DNA of 64,000 nt from Pseudomonas sp. Seg1 (GTDB lineage Bacteria; Pseudomonadota; Gammaproteobacteria; Pseudomonadales; Pseudomonadaceae): positions 2,606,001 through 2,670,000 of the forward strand of contig NZ_AP021903.1 of the NCBI RefSeq assembly GCF_018326005.1. The letters run 5' to 3'. The position numbers and the translations under genes are program-made. The notes beneath the pieces were generated by a model. That model saw only the letters and a program-made list of their open reading frames with translations. It ran no database searches and was not told the origin of the DNA. Shown here piece after piece: positions 41,589 through 54,396 of the stretch (position 1 is the stretch's first letter; each line of letters starts with the position of its first letter).

Positions 41589-43526
41589 ATGGGCCAGACT
41601 CGTTTTGCCAGTGGGCGTCAATTGGATCTGATTTGCCTCGGGCGCCTCGGCGTCGACCTCTATGCGCAGCAGGTCGGGGCGCGGCTTGAGGACGTTTCCA
41701 GCTTCGCCAAATACCTCGGCGGCTCGTCGGCCAACATTGCCTTCGGCACGGCGCGGTTGGGCTTGAAGTCGGCGATGTTGAGCCGGGTCGGCGACGATCA
41801 TATGGGGCGTTTTCTGCTCGAGTCGCTGGCCCGCGAAGGTTGTGATGTCAGCGCGATCAAGGTCGATTCCGAGCGCCTGACTGCGATGGTCCTGCTCGGT
41901 CTCAAGGACCGCGAAACCTTTCCTCTGGTGTTCTACCGCGAGAACTGCGCCGACATGGCGTTGCGCGCCGAGGACATCAACGAGGCGTTTATTGCTTCCA
42001 GCAAGGCGCTGCTGATCACCGGCACGCATTTCTCCACCGAGTCCGTCTACAAGGCGAGCATTCAGGCGCTGGATTACGCCGAAAAACATAACGTCAGACG
42101 TGTGCTCGATATCGACTATCGCCCGGTGCTCTGGGGCTTGGCCGGCAAGGCCGATGGCGAGACGCGGTTTGTCGCTGACCGCAATGTCAGCCAGCACGTG
42201 CAGTCGATCCTGCCGCGTTTCGATCTGATCGTCGGCACTGAAGAAGAGTTTTTGATTGCCGGTGGCGCTGAAGATCTGCTCACCGCGCTGCGCAATGTGC
42301 GGCGCTTGAGCAACGCGACGCTGGTGGTGAAGCTCGGGCCGCAGGGTTGCACGGTGATTCACGGGGTGATTCCGGTGCGGCTTGAGGACGGCGCGATCTA
42401 TCCCGGCGTGCGGGTCGAGGTGCTGAATGTGCTCGGCGCTGGCGATGCCTTTATGTCGGGTTTCCTCAGTGGCTGGATCGAGGACGCCACGGATGAGCGT
42501 TGCTGCCAGTTGGCCAATGCCTGTGGCGGGCTTGTGGTGTCGCGCCACGCTTGCGCCCCGGCGATGCCGACCCGCGCCGAACTCGACTATCTGTTCAACA
42601 GCCCTGTGCCGATCACCCGGCCGGATCGGGACGAGACGTTGCAGCGCTTGCATCAGGTCAGCGTGCCGCGCAAACAGTGGAAACCGCTGTTCATTTTTGC
42701 CTTCGATCATCGCTGGCAGTTGGTCGAGCTGGCGCAGAAGGGTGGGCGCGATCTCGCCAGCATCAGCGCTTTGAAGCAACTGTTCATACAAGCGGTGGAG
42801 CACGTTGAAGCTGATCTGCGCGAGCAGGGTGTCGAGGCGGATGTCGGGTTGCTGGCGGATCAGCGTTTCGGTCAGGACTCGCTTAACGCCGCCACCGGTC
42901 GCGGCTGGTGGGTGGCGCGGCCGGTCGAGGTGCAGAACTCACGGCCGCTGGCGTTCGAACATGGGCGTTCGATTGGCAGCAATCTGATTGCCTGGCCGCA
43001 GGAGCAAATCATCAAGTGCCTGGTGCAATTCCATCCTGACGATGAGCCGATGTTGCGGCTGGAGCAGGAGGCGCAGCTCAAGGGTTTGTACCAGGCCTCG
43101 CAGGTCAGCGGGCATGAATTGCTGCTGGAGGTTGTGCCGCCGAAGGATCTGCCGTCGGCCCATCCGGACGTGCTCTATCGCGCCTTGAAGCGCCTGTACA
43201 ACCTCGGCATCTACCCGGCGTGGTGGAAGATCGAAGCGCAGAGCGCCGAAGAATGGCAGCAACTGGATGCACTGATTGAAGAGCGCGATCCGTATTGCCG
43301 TGGCGTGGTGCTGCTGGGGCTGAATGCGCCGGCAGCGGCGTTGGCCGAGGGCTTTCAGCAGGCCAGCGGCAGCCGCACGTGCCGAGGGTTTGCGGTGGGG
43401 CGGACGATTTTTCAGGAGCCGAGCCGGGCGTGGATGGCCGGCGAGATCGATGATGAATCGCTGATCCGCCAGGTGCAGGGCACGTTTGTCGAACTGATCG
43501 AAGCCTGGCGCAAGGCGCGTGGCTAA
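41589..43526 (+). CDS. iolC: 5-dehydro-2-deoxygluconokinase with C-terminal DUF2090 domain
   Basis: 645 residues from the ATG at 41589. The N-terminal 325 residues are a PfkB sugar kinase (LICLGRLGVDLYA, LGGSSANIAFG, and the catalytic NVLGAGDAFMSGFLSGW). The C-terminal half is a DUF2090 TIM-barrel domain (FIFAFDHRWQLVEL). It phosphorylates 5-dehydro-2-deoxy-D-gluconate; the DUF2090 part resembles aldolases and may cleave the product to malonate semialdehyde and dihydroxyacetone phosphate, replacing a separate iolJ. First gene of the iol operon. Its last 84 bases are repeated downstream. Confidence 0.95.
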   Translation: MGQTRFASGRQLDLICLGRLGVDLYAQQVGARLEDVSSFAKYLGGSSANIAFGTARLGLKSAMLSRVGDDHMGRFLLESLAREGCDVSAIKVDSERLTAMVLLGLKDRETFPLVFYRENCADMALRAEDINEAFIASSKALLITGTHFSTESVYKASIQALDYAEKHNVRRVLDIDYRPVLWGLAGKADGETRFVADRNVSQHVQSILPRFDLIVGTEEEFLIAGGAEDLLTALRNVRRLSNATLVVKLGPQGCTVIHGVIPVRLEDGAIYPGVRVEVLNVLGAGDAFMSGFLSGWIEDATDERCCQLANACGGLVVSRHACAPAMPTRAELDYLFNSPVPITRPDRDETLQRLHQVSVPRKQWKPLFIFAFDHRWQLVELAQKGGRDLASISALKQLFIQAVEHVEADLREQGVEADVGLLADQRFGQDSLNAATGRGWWVARPVEVQNSRPLAFEHGRSIGSNLIAWPQEQIIKCLVQFHPDDEPMLRLEQEAQLKGLYQASQVSGHELLLEVVPPKDLPSAHPDVLYRALKRLYNLGIYPAWWKIEAQSAEEWQQLDALIEERDPYCRGVVLLGLNAPAAALAEGFQQASGSRTCRGFAVGRTIFQEPSRAWMAGEIDDESLIRQVQGTFVELIEAWRKARG

Positions 43527-43713
43527 GCATTCACACCGAACGTGTGGGAGCTGGCTTGCCAGCGATGACGGCGGCACATTCAGCATCGAAGGTGACTGAC
43601 GAAACGCCATCGCTGGCAAGCCAGCTCCCACAGGGTTTACGGTCGTATTCAATGGTTAGGTAAGAACAATAAAAGGTGCAGCCATGCCCGCAATCCGAAT
43701 TGGCATCAACCCG
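43443..43713 (+). repeat. Exact 271-bp tandem duplication, copy 1
   Basis: The unit holds the 3' end of iolC, a REP pair (43543-43633) and the first ten codons of iolE. It is identical to 43716-43986, with only GG between the copies. The truncated iolE start in copy 1 reads ten correct codons, then runs through the junction to a stop after 17 codons. Confidence 0.95.
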
Positions 43714-43715
43714 GG

Positions 43716-43986
43716 GAGATCGATGATGAATCGCTGATCCGCCAGGTGCAGGGCACGTTTGTCGAACTGATCGAAGCCTGGCGCAAGGCGCGTGGCTAAG
43801 CATTCACACCGAACGTGTGGGAGCTGGCTTGCCAGCGATGACGGCGGCACATTCAGCATCGAAGGTGACTGACGAAACGCCATCGCTGGCAAGCCAGCTC
43901 CCACAGGGTTTACGGTCGTATTCAATGGTTAGGTAAGAACAATAAAAGGTGCAGCCATGCCCGCAATCCGAATTGGCATCAACCCG
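43716..43986 (+). repeat. Exact 271-bp tandem duplication, copy 2
   Basis: Second copy, which leads into the intact iolE. It contains a non-functional repeat of the iolC tail and the REP pair (43816-43906). Confidence 0.95.
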
Positions 43987-44847
43987 ATTTCCTGGAGCAA
44001 CGACGATCTGCCGTCCCTCGGTGGCGAGACGCCGTTGAGCACGGCCCTGAGTGAGGGCAAGGAAATCGGTTACGCAGGTTTTGAGCTCAACGGTAAATTT
44101 CCCAAGGATGCCAAAGGCGTCGGTGACGTGCTGCGGCCTTACGATCTGGCGCTGGTGTCGGGCTGGTATTCGAGCCGACTGGCGACACGTTCGGTGGCAG
44201 AGGAAATCGACGCCATCGCCAGCCATGTCGAGCTGCTGGCGCAGAACGGTGCCACTGTTCTGGTGTACGGCGAGGTCGCCGATTCGATTCAGGGTCAACG
44301 TATTCCGTTGGTCGAGCGGCCACGTTTTCATAGCGAACAGGCGTGGCAGGCCTACGCCGACAAACTCACTGAACTGGCGCGATTCACCTTGTCCCGAGGC
44401 GTGCGTCTGGCGTATCACCACCACATGGGCGCCTACGTCGAGTCGCCGTCGGACATCGATAAACTCATGGCCCTGACCGGCAGCGAAGTCGGCTTGCTGT
44501 TCGATTCCGGCCATTGCTACATGGGCGGTGGCGAGCCGCTGCAAGTCCTGAAAAAACACCTCGAACGCATCTGCCACGTGCATTTCAAGGACGTGCGCAA
44601 ACCGGTGGTGCAACTGGCGCGCAATAATCTGTGGAGCTTCCCGGATTGCATCATCAACGGCACGTTCACCGTACCCGGCGATGGCGACATTGATTTCGCC
44701 GCGCTACTGGACGTACTGGTGGCCGCCGATTACCACGGCTGGCTGGTGGTCGAGGCCGAACAGGACCCGGCAGTGGCGCCCAGTTATCTCTACGCAAAAA
44801 AGGGCTACGACACCTTGCGCGCCCTGCTCAACGAAAGGGGTTTGTGA
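43957..44847 (+). CDS. iolE: myo-Inosose-2 dehydratase
   Basis: 296 residues, a TIM-barrel of the xylose-isomerase type: IRIGINPISWSNDDLPSLGGE at the start, metal ligands in YHHHMGAYVE, LLFDSGHCYMGG and HFKDVR. It dehydrates 2-keto-myo-inositol to trihydroxycyclohexane-dione, the second step of inositol breakdown. AAAGGTG lies upstream of the ATG. The stop overlaps the iolB start (TGATG). Confidence 0.95.
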   Translation: MPAIRIGINPISWSNDDLPSLGGETPLSTALSEGKEIGYAGFELNGKFPKDAKGVGDVLRPYDLALVSGWYSSRLATRSVAEEIDAIASHVELLAQNGATVLVYGEVADSIQGQRIPLVERPRFHSEQAWQAYADKLTELARFTLSRGVRLAYHHHMGAYVESPSDIDKLMALTGSEVGLLFDSGHCYMGGGEPLQVLKKHLERICHVHFKDVRKPVVQLARNNLWSFPDCIINGTFTVPGDGDIDFAALLDVLVAADYHGWLVVEAEQDPAVAPSYLYAKKGYDTLRALLNERGL

Positions 44848-45656
44848 TGAGCCTTCTAGTCAAGAGCCAGGCCCATGGTCGCACCGTGGTCGAGCTGGAA
44901 CAGGGACGTCTTCAGTACGTCGGTTTCGCCGCCTACCGACTGAGCCTCGGCGAAAGCCTGCCCGTGACAGCCGGCGATCAGGAGTTGTGCCTGGTGCTGC
45001 TCAGCGGCCGGGTCAGCATCAGTGGCGAGGCGCCGGGGCAGGGCGCATTCGAGTGGGACAATCTAGGCGACCGGCAATCGGTGTTCGAAGACAAATCACC
45101 GTTTGCTGCGTACCTGCCGCCCGGCAGTCAGGCGCGGGTGACTGCGTTGAGTGACGCACAAATCGCCGTCTGCGCCGCCCCCGGTTCGCTCAGCACCAAC
45201 CTCGGGCCACGACTGATCCGCCCGGAGTCGATGAAACGCAGCGTGCGTGGCAAAGGCGCCAACACCCGTTACGTCTGCGACATCTTGCCGGACAGCGAAC
45301 CGGCGCATTCGCTGCTGGTTGTGGAAGTGCGCACGCCGTCAGGGCATTCGTCGAGCTACCCGCCGCACAAGCACGACACCGATGACCTGCCGCACCAGAG
45401 CTTTCTCGAGGAAACCTATTACCACCAGATCAACCCGCCGCAGGGTTTCGTGTTCCAGCGCGTGTACACCGATGACCGCAGCATCGATCAGGCCATGGCC
45501 GTGGAAAACAGCGATCTGGTGGTGGTGCCCAAGGGTTATCACCCGGTCAGCGTGCCGTACGGCTACGAGTCTTATTACCTGAATGTCATGGCTGGGCCGA
45601 AACGTGTCTGGCAGTTCCATAACGACCCGCAGCACAGCTGGCTGCTGGATCTCTGA
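44847..45656 (+). CDS. iolB: 5-Deoxy-glucuronate isomerase
   Basis: 269 residues from the ATG at 44847, which overlaps the iolE stop. Double cupin: the metal-binding PPHKHDTDD and EETYYHQ plus a third ligand His in KGYHPVSVPYGYESYYLNVMAG are the KduI/IolB signature. It isomerises 5-deoxy-glucuronate to 5-dehydro-2-deoxygluconate, the substrate of IolC. Confidence 0.96.
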   Translation: MSLLVKSQAHGRTVVELEQGRLQYVGFAAYRLSLGESLPVTAGDQELCLVLLSGRVSISGEAPGQGAFEWDNLGDRQSVFEDKSPFAAYLPPGSQARVTALSDAQIAVCAAPGSLSTNLGPRLIRPESMKRSVRGKGANTRYVCDILPDSEPAHSLLVVEVRTPSGHSSSYPPHKHDTDDLPHQSFLEETYYHQINPPQGFVFQRVYTDDRSIDQAMAVENSDLVVVPKGYHPVSVPYGYESYYLNVMAGPKRVWQFHNDPQHSWLLDL

Positions 45657-45686
45657 CTTCCCACGTTTGAACGGAGCACGATAACA

Positions 45687-47186
45687 ATGAGCAATGCCCC
45701 GGTAATCGGCCACTACATCGATGGTCAGGTGCAGGACAGCGGCGAGCGGTTCAGCAAGGTGTTCAACCCGGCCACCGGCGTGGTGCAGGCGCAAGTGGCG
45801 CTGGCCAGCGTCAAGACTGTGGAAGAGGCTGTCGCGTCCGCGCTGAAGGCCTTTCCGGCGTGGTCCGAGCAATCGTCCCTGCGTCGTTCGCGGGTGATGT
45901 TCAAGTTCAAGGAGTTGCTCGACCGGCATCATAACGAACTGGCTGAAATCATCACCCGCGAGCACGGCAAAGTGCTGTCCGATGCCAAGGGCGAGGTCAC
46001 TCGCGGCATCGAAATCGTCGAGTACGCCTGTGGCGCGCCGAATCTGCTCAAGACCGACTTCAGCGACAACATCGGCGGTGGCATCGACAACTGGAGTCTG
46101 CGTCAGCCGCTGGGGGTGTGCGCGGGTGTCACGCCGTTCAACTTCCCGGTGATGGTGCCGCTGTGGATGATCCCGCTGGCGCTGGTCACCGGTAACTGTT
46201 TCATCCTCAAGCCTTCGGAGCGTGATCCGTCGGCGAGTTTGCTGATGGCGCGTCTGCTCACTGAGGCCGGCCTGCCGGACGGTGTGTTCAACGTGGTGCA
46301 GGGTGACAAGACGGCCGTGGATGCGCTGTTGCAGCACCCGGACATCGAGGCGATTTCCTTTGTCGGCTCGACGCCGATTGCCGAGTACATCCATCAGCAA
46401 GCCACTGCACGCGGCAAGCGTGTACAGGCGCTGGGCGGGGCGAAGAATCACATGATCGTCATGCCCGATGCCGATCTCGATCAGGCCGCCGATGCCTTGA
46501 TCGGCGCCGCTTACGGCTCGGCCGGCGAGCGTTGCATGGCGATTTCGATTGCTGTCGCGGTGGGCGATGTCGCTGACCGTTTGATCGCCAAGCTGCTGCC
46601 GCGTATCGATCAGCTCAAGGTCGGTAACGGTATGCAGGGCGACAGCGAGATGGGCCCGTTGGTGACGGCAGAGCACAAGGCCAAGGTTGAGGGCTTTATC
46701 AGCGAAGGTGTGGCCCAGGGCGCACAGTTGCTGGTGGATGGTCGGGGTTTCACAGTGCCGGGGGCCGAGGGTGGTTTCTTCGTGGGTGCGACCCTGTTTG
46801 ATCAGGTCAGCAGCGAAATGAGCATTTATCAGCAGGAGATTTTCGGCCCGGTGCTGGGCATCGTCCGCGTGCCGGACTTCGCCAGTGCCGTGGCATTGAT
46901 CAACGCCCATGAGTTCGGCAACGGCGTTTCCTGCTTCACCAGCGATGGCGGCATCGCCCGCGCGTTTGCCCGCACCATCAAGGTCGGCATGGTCGGTATC
47001 AACGTGCCGATTCCGGTGCCGATGGCCTGGCACTCGTTCGGCGGCTGGAAGCGCTCGTTGTTCGGCGATCACCACGCTTACGGTGAAGAGGGCGTGCGTT
47101 TCTACAGCCGCTACAAAAGCGTGATGCAACGCTGGCCCGACAGCATCGCCAAAGGTCCCGAATTCAGCATGCCGACTGCCAAATAA
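45687..47186 (+). CDS. iolA: CoA-acylating methylmalonate-/malonate-semialdehyde dehydrogenase
   Basis: 499 residues of the aldehyde dehydrogenase superfamily. Motifs: [26 protein letters not shown], and the catalytic Cys in [12 protein letters not shown]. This is the IolA/MmsA type that converts malonate semialdehyde to acetyl-CoA without a general-base Glu. It is the last step of the inositol pathway. ACGGAG precedes the ATG. Confidence 0.95.
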   Translation: MSNAPVIGHYIDGQVQDSGERFSKVFNPATGVVQAQVALASVKTVEEAVASALKAFPAWSEQSSLRRSRVMFKFKELLDRHHNELAEIITREHGKVLSDAKGEVTRGIEIVEYACGAPNLLKTDFSDNIGGGIDNWSLRQPLGVCAGVTPFNFPVMVPLWMIPLALVTGNCFILKPSERDPSASLLMARLLTEAGLPDGVFNVVQGDKTAVDALLQHPDIEAISFVGSTPIAEYIHQQATARGKRVQALGGAKNHMIVMPDADLDQAADALIGAAYGSAGERCMAISIAVAVGDVADRLIAKLLPRIDQLKVGNGMQGDSEMGPLVTAEHKAKVEGFISEGVAQGAQLLVDGRGFTVPGAEGGFFVGATLFDQVSSEMSIYQQEIFGPVLGIVRVPDFASAVALINAHEFGNGVSCFTSDGGIARAFARTIKVGMVGINVPIPVPMAWHSFGGWKRSLFGDHHAYGEEGVRFYSRYKSVMQRWPDSIAKGPEFSMPTAK

Positions 47187-47211
47187 TTCGTCTGCGCGGA
47201 GAACAACAAGA

Positions 47212-48033
47212 ATGACTCAGCCCCTGCGTTTTGCCCTTAACCGGATGGTCGCGCCACGGCTTTCCCTGCCCGCGTTCATTGATCTGGCGGTAAGCCTCAA
47301 GGCCGATGCCATCGAAATTCGTAATGACCTCAAAGGCGTGGAAATCGAGGACGGCACGGCCGCGCAAACCGTCCGTGAATTGTGTGCGGCGAAAGGCATC
47401 AGCGTGCTGTCGATCAACGCGCTGTATCCGTTCGATGTGTGGAATGACGAGCGTCGAGCCCAAGCCACAAAACTCGCCGCGTATGCCCGGGAGTGTGGGG
47501 CGCAGGGTTTGGTCATGTGCCCGCTGAACGATAGCGGCGACATGCGCACTCAAGCGCAACGCGCCGTTGGCCTGCGCACGGCGTTGAGCGAACTCGCGCC
47601 GATCCTGCGTGAGCACGGCATTCTCGGCTTCATCGAGCCGTTGGGGTTCGAGGAGTGCTCGCTGCGGCGCAAACGTACGGCGGTGGATGCGATCCAGGCG
47701 GTTGGCGGGCTGGATGTGTTTCGGCTGGTGCATGACACCTTTCACCATCACCTCGCCAGTGAGCACGAGTTTTTCCCCGAGCTGACCGGGTTGGTACATA
47801 TCTCCGGCGTCGACGATGCCGAGGCGCCGCTGGCGAGCATTCGTGATGGCCATCGGGTGTTGGTGGGCGAGGGCGACATTCTCGGTAACGCGGCGCAGAT
47901 CGACACGCTGTTGAGCACCGGTTACACCGGCTATCTATCGTTCGAACCGTTCGCTGACAGCGTTCACGGTCTGCCGGATATCGAACAAGCCATCAACGCC
48001 AGCATGGCCCACCTACAAAAATCCCTGACCTGA
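47212..48033 (+). CDS. iolI: TIM-barrel inosose isomerase (IolI-like)
   Basis: 273 residues of the AP-endonuclease-2/xylose-isomerase barrel: NRMVAPRLSLPAFIDLA, IEPLGFEECSLR, VHDTFHHHLA and SFEPFADSVHG supply the metal-binding Glu, Asp and His residues of IolI. IolI interconverts 2-keto-myo-inositol and 1-keto-D-chiro-inositol, so it would allow use of other inositol isomers. It lies between iolA and iolD in the operon. Confidence 0.88.
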   Translation: MTQPLRFALNRMVAPRLSLPAFIDLAVSLKADAIEIRNDLKGVEIEDGTAAQTVRELCAAKGISVLSINALYPFDVWNDERRAQATKLAAYARECGAQGLVMCPLNDSGDMRTQAQRAVGLRTALSELAPILREHGILGFIEPLGFEECSLRRKRTAVDAIQAVGGLDVFRLVHDTFHHHLASEHEFFPELTGLVHISGVDDAEAPLASIRDGHRVLVGEGDILGNAAQIDTLLSTGYTGYLSFEPFADSVHGLPDIEQAINASMAHLQKSLT

Positions 48034-48081
48034 TACGGCTCTTGCAGGGGAATGGGATTTACCTTTGGAAAAGGTGCAAGC

Positions 48082-51053
<2,972 letters not shown>

Positions 51054-51063
51054 TTTTGAGATC

Positions 51064-51190
51064 ACCCCCTCACCTCAACCCTCTCCCCGAGGAGAGGGGG
51101 CTGATCTCCTTTGGACTTTCAGGTCGCTGCCCCCCCGGAGAAACACCCGGTCGGCTCCCTCTCACTCCGGGAGGCTGGGATGAGGGGGGC
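51064..51190. repeat. Imperfect inverted C/G-rich repeat
   Basis: Arms of the type ccccctcacctcaaccctct and gaggctgggatgagggggg surround a small hairpin (ctctccccgaggagag). This is a second, C/G-rich class of intergenic repeat, distinct from the REP pairs, between iolG and iolH. Confidence 0.65.
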
Positions 51191-51214
51191 GCCAAGTACA
51201 ATCAGGAGAAAAAG

Positions 51215-52075
51215 ATGCGCATCGCACTGGATCCCTACATGTACCGCCATCTGTCCCTGGGCAAGATGGTCGACAAGGTCGCCGAGCTCGGTTACGAACA
51301 CATCGAACTCTCGCCTCGCGATGACTTTCTGCCGTTCTACAAAGCCCCGCGCGTCGACAAGGCGCGGATCAGGGAGTTTCGCAAAGCCTTGAGCGACACC
51401 GGGGTCAAACTCTCTTCCTTATTACCGATGTACCACTGGGCCGCCGCCGATGAAGGCTTGCGTGTTGCCGCCGTGCGCAACTGGAAGCGGGTGATCCAGA
51501 TTGCCGTGGAAATGGACTGCGAACTGGTCAACACCGAATTCACCGGGCAGTCGGACAACCCGCTGGTGTGTGAGAACCAGTTCATGCGCTCGATGGACGA
51601 GTTGATCCCCGAGTTCGAGCGCGAAGGCATCCAGCTCGATATTCAGGCCCACCCTTATGATTTCTGCGAGCGCAACAACGAGTCAGTGGACATCATTCGC
51701 GGGCTTGATCGCGACTGGATCAACTACCTCTACGCCGCACCGCACACGTTTTTCTACGACGACGGCGTCGGCGATATTGCCTCGATGCTCAAGTATGCCG
51801 GCTCGAAACTCAGCCACCTGATCATCGCCGACACCTACAACCACAAGGCCTCGTCGGGGTTGCGCTACATCGTCAACCCGCCGGGTGTTACCGCGACCGT
51901 GCATCAGCATCTGGACATCGGGCAGGGCGAGGTCGACTGGCAAGCGTTTTTCAGCACCTTGCGCGAGATCAAGTTCGACGGCATTGCCACGGTCTCGGTG
52001 TTCGCCTGGGAAGACCGACCGGATGAATCCAACCGGATGATGCTCGAACGGGTGAAAAGCGAACTCTGCCGCTGA
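51215..52075 (+). CDS. iolH: IolH-like sugar phosphate isomerase/epimerase
   Basis: 286 residues from the ATG at 51215 (AGGAG upstream). TIM-barrel: [68 protein letters not shown] carry the metal ligands. It resembles IolH of inositol operons, whose exact reaction is not settled. It lies in the iol operon after iolG. Confidence 0.82.
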   Translation: MRIALDPYMYRHLSLGKMVDKVAELGYEHIELSPRDDFLPFYKAPRVDKARIREFRKALSDTGVKLSSLLPMYHWAAADEGLRVAAVRNWKRVIQIAVEMDCELVNTEFTGQSDNPLVCENQFMRSMDELIPEFEREGIQLDIQAHPYDFCERNNESVDIIRGLDRDWINYLYAAPHTFFYDDGVGDIASMLKYAGSKLSHLIIADTYNHKASSGLRYIVNPPGVTATVHQHLDIGQGEVDWQAFFSTLREIKFDGIATVSVFAWEDRPDESNRMMLERVKSELCR

Positions 52076-52090
52076 CTCAGTGCGCAATAC

Positions 52091-52179
52091 CCGTGGGAGC
52101 GAGCTTGCTCGCGAAGGCGGCAGTCCAGTCAGCATCGATGTCGCCTAAAACATCGCTATCGCGAGCAGGCTCGCTCCTA
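52091..52179. repeat. REP-type inverted repeat pair
   Basis: Arms ccgtgggagcgagcttgctc and gcgagcaggctcgctcct lie between iolH and the oxidoreductase gene. Confidence 0.8.
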
Positions 52180-52235
52180 AACAGGTCGCGCTTACCCAGT
52201 AAGCGGCTCACAGAACAATAAGAAGGAGTCGAATC

Positions 52236-53288
52236 ATGCGTATCGGACTTGTCGGTTACGGCCACGGCGGCCGTTTTTTTCATGCGCCGCTGCTCAGCAG
52301 TCTGCCCGGTGCCACATTCGCTGGCGTGGTGACTCGCTCCCCGGAGCGCCGACAATTGCTGGCCGCTGAATACCCCGGCGTAGCCGCGTTCGACAGCATC
52401 GGCCAACTGGTCGAGGCCGGCGTCGATGTGTTGGTGATTTCCACGCCACTGAAGGGCCGTCCGGCGCTGGTGCTCGATGGCCTCGAACACGGGGTCATGG
52501 TTGTCAGTGACAAGCCGTTCGCCGCCGATGCGCAACAGGCGCAAACCCTGATCACCATGGCCGAGCGCCAGGGTGTGCGGCTCAGCGTTTATCAGAATCG
52601 CCGCTGGGATTCGGACTTCCTGACCGTGCGTAAACTCATCGAGTCGGGCGCTCTGGGGCAGGTCACGCGCTTCGAATCGCGGATCGAGCGCTACTCCCCT
52701 CAGTCAGTGAACAACAGCAGCGGCGGTGGTTTTCTGCGCGATCTGGGCAGCCATCTGGTGGATCAGGCGTTGTTGCTGTTCGGCCCGGTCAGGCAGGTGT
52801 ATGCCGAGCTTGATTACCAGGACCAAGACCAGGCCTGCGATAACGGTTTTTTTGTCTCCCTGACCCACGTCAACGGGGTGGTCTCCCACCTCGGCGGCAG
52901 TTGCCTGCAAAGTTCGCCCGGCCCGCGCTTTCGCGTCACGGGAACGCTGGGTTGTTACAGCATTGATCGCCTCGACGGACAAGAGGCTCAAGCGCTGGCC
53001 GGGCTCTCGCCAAAATCTGCCGGTGAACGCTGGGGTGTCGAAGAGCATCGGCGCTGGGGCTGGTTTGAACACGCTGGCGAACGCGAGCGCGTGCCGTCGG
53101 AGCGGGGTTGCTGGCAGCAGTTCTATCTACAGCTACAAACCGCGTTACAGACTGGCGGCCCATTGCCGGTCGAGCCCCGTGATGCACTGGCGAGCACTCG
53201 TGTTCTGGATGCTGCGCGGCAAAGTTTCGAGCAACGTCAGGTGGTCGAACTGAGCCCGTTTGCGGGCCATGGAATGGATTTGGAATAA
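52236..53288 (+). CDS. Gfo/Idh/MocA family oxidoreductase
   Basis: 350 residues. NAD(P) motif IGLVGYGHGGRFFHAPLL, then DKPFAADAQQAQ with the catalytic Lys, and GGGFLRDLGSHLVDQALLLFG with the Asp/His pair. The family dehydrogenates inositols and other sugars. Given its place in the iol locus, a second inositol-isomer dehydrogenase is likely, but the substrate is not shown by sequence. Confidence 0.88.
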   Translation: MRIGLVGYGHGGRFFHAPLLSSLPGATFAGVVTRSPERRQLLAAEYPGVAAFDSIGQLVEAGVDVLVISTPLKGRPALVLDGLEHGVMVVSDKPFAADAQQAQTLITMAERQGVRLSVYQNRRWDSDFLTVRKLIESGALGQVTRFESRIERYSPQSVNNSSGGGFLRDLGSHLVDQALLLFGPVRQVYAELDYQDQDQACDNGFFVSLTHVNGVVSHLGGSCLQSSPGPRFRVTGTLGCYSIDRLDGQEAQALAGLSPKSAGERWGVEEHRRWGWFEHAGERERVPSERGCWQQFYLQLQTALQTGGPLPVEPRDALASTRVLDAARQSFEQRQVVELSPFAGHGMDLE

Positions 53289-53324
53289 AATTCTAAAATG
53301 AGTTGATATAGAAAATAAATTCCA
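53281..53324. promoter_or_regulatory. Candidate RpiR/IolR operators 2 and 3
   Basis: TGGAATAAAATTCTA (53281-53295) and TAGAAAATAAATTCCA (53309-53324) repeat the arm pattern TRGAA / TTCYA seen at 41449-41464. They lie at the start of the only AT-rich gap inside the locus, 76 bases before the binding-protein gene. This fits separate control of the ABC transporter. Confidence 0.55.
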
Positions 53325-53399
53325 ATAGAGTCAATTTTGCCTACAGAAATCGTCACGACTGATCCATAAAACCAACAAGAATGTGGAGAAAGACAGTTC

Positions 53400-54326
53400 A
53401 TGAAGACCCATCTGCGTTTTGCCTCGCTGGCCCTGTCCTTGATGTTTGTCAGCGGCGCTGCCCTTGCCGATATGAAGATCGGCGTCAGCATGTCCCAGTT
53501 CGATGACACCTGGCTGACTTACCTGCGCGAATCCATGGACAAGAAAGCCAAGTCCTACCCCGATGGTGTGCAGCTGCAATTCGAAGACGCCCGCAGCGAC
53601 GTGGTCAAGCAGTTGAGCCAGGTTGAAAGCTTCATCAGCCAGAAGGTCGACGCCATCGTGGTCAATCCGGTGGATACCGCCGCCACCCGAAAAATCACCG
53701 AAGCCGCGGTAAAAGCCGGAATCCCGCTGGTCTACGTCAACCGTCGCCCTGATGATCTCAAGCTGCCAAAAGGTGTGGTCACGGTCGCGTCCAACGACCT
53801 GGAGGCCGGCGAAATGCAGATGCAGTACCTGGCCGAAAAACTCGGCGGCAAAGGCGAAATCGTGATTCTGCTCGGTGACCTCGCCAACAACTCCACCACC
53901 AATCGCACCAAGGGCGTCAAAGAGGTGCTGGCCAAGTACCCGAACATCAAGATCGAACAGGAACAGACCGGCATCTGGCTGCGGGATAAAGGCATGACCC
54001 TGGTCAATGACTGGCTGACCCAGGGCCGCAAGTTCGACGCGGTGGTTTCCAACAATGACGAAATGGCGATTGGTGCCGCCATGGCGCTGCAACAGGCCGG
54101 TGTCGAGAAGGGCAGTGTGTTGATTGCGGGTGTCGACGGCACGCCGGACGGCTTGAACGCGATCAAGAAAGGCAACATGGCGGTGTCAGTGTTTCAAGAC
54201 GCCAAAGGTCAGGCAGACGGCTCGATTGACACTGCAGTGAAGATGGCCAAAAACGAGACGGTGGAGCAGAACGTCTGGGTGCCTTATCGCCTGATCACGC
54301 CGGAAAACGTCGACACTTTCAAATAG
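53400..54326 (+). CDS. Inositol ABC transporter, periplasmic binding protein
   Basis: 308 residues with a Sec signal peptide (MKTHLRFASLALSLMFVSGAALA, cleavage before DMKIG). It is a type I periplasmic sugar-binding protein: MKIGVSMSQFDDTW, VNPVDTAA, VSNNDEMAIGAAMALQQAG, AGVDGTPDGLNAI. Placed at the head of the transporter genes and within the iol locus, it is inferred to bind myo-inositol (IbpA-like). Confidence 0.92.
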   Translation: MKTHLRFASLALSLMFVSGAALADMKIGVSMSQFDDTWLTYLRESMDKKAKSYPDGVQLQFEDARSDVVKQLSQVESFISQKVDAIVVNPVDTAATRKITEAAVKAGIPLVYVNRRPDDLKLPKGVVTVASNDLEAGEMQMQYLAEKLGGKGEIVILLGDLANNSTTNRTKGVKEVLAKYPNIKIEQEQTGIWLRDKGMTLVNDWLTQGRKFDAVVSNNDEMAIGAAMALQQAGVEKGSVLIAGVDGTPDGLNAIKKGNMAVSVFQDAKGQADGSIDTAVKMAKNETVEQNVWVPYRLITPENVDTFK

Positions 54327-54396
54327 TGCCTCGGTTCAATAACAACAATAATCCTGCAGGGTTGCTGCTGCGACCTTGCTGACGGAGTACCTGAAC

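Noticed and set aside
43813..43908. A separate gene between iolC and iolE
   Set aside because: The short frames here are translations of the duplicated REP pair and iolC tail.
45339..47129. 596-codon minus-strand frame opposite iolB/iolA
   Set aside because: It spans two real genes on the opposite strand and shows no domain motif; an antisense artefact of codon bias.
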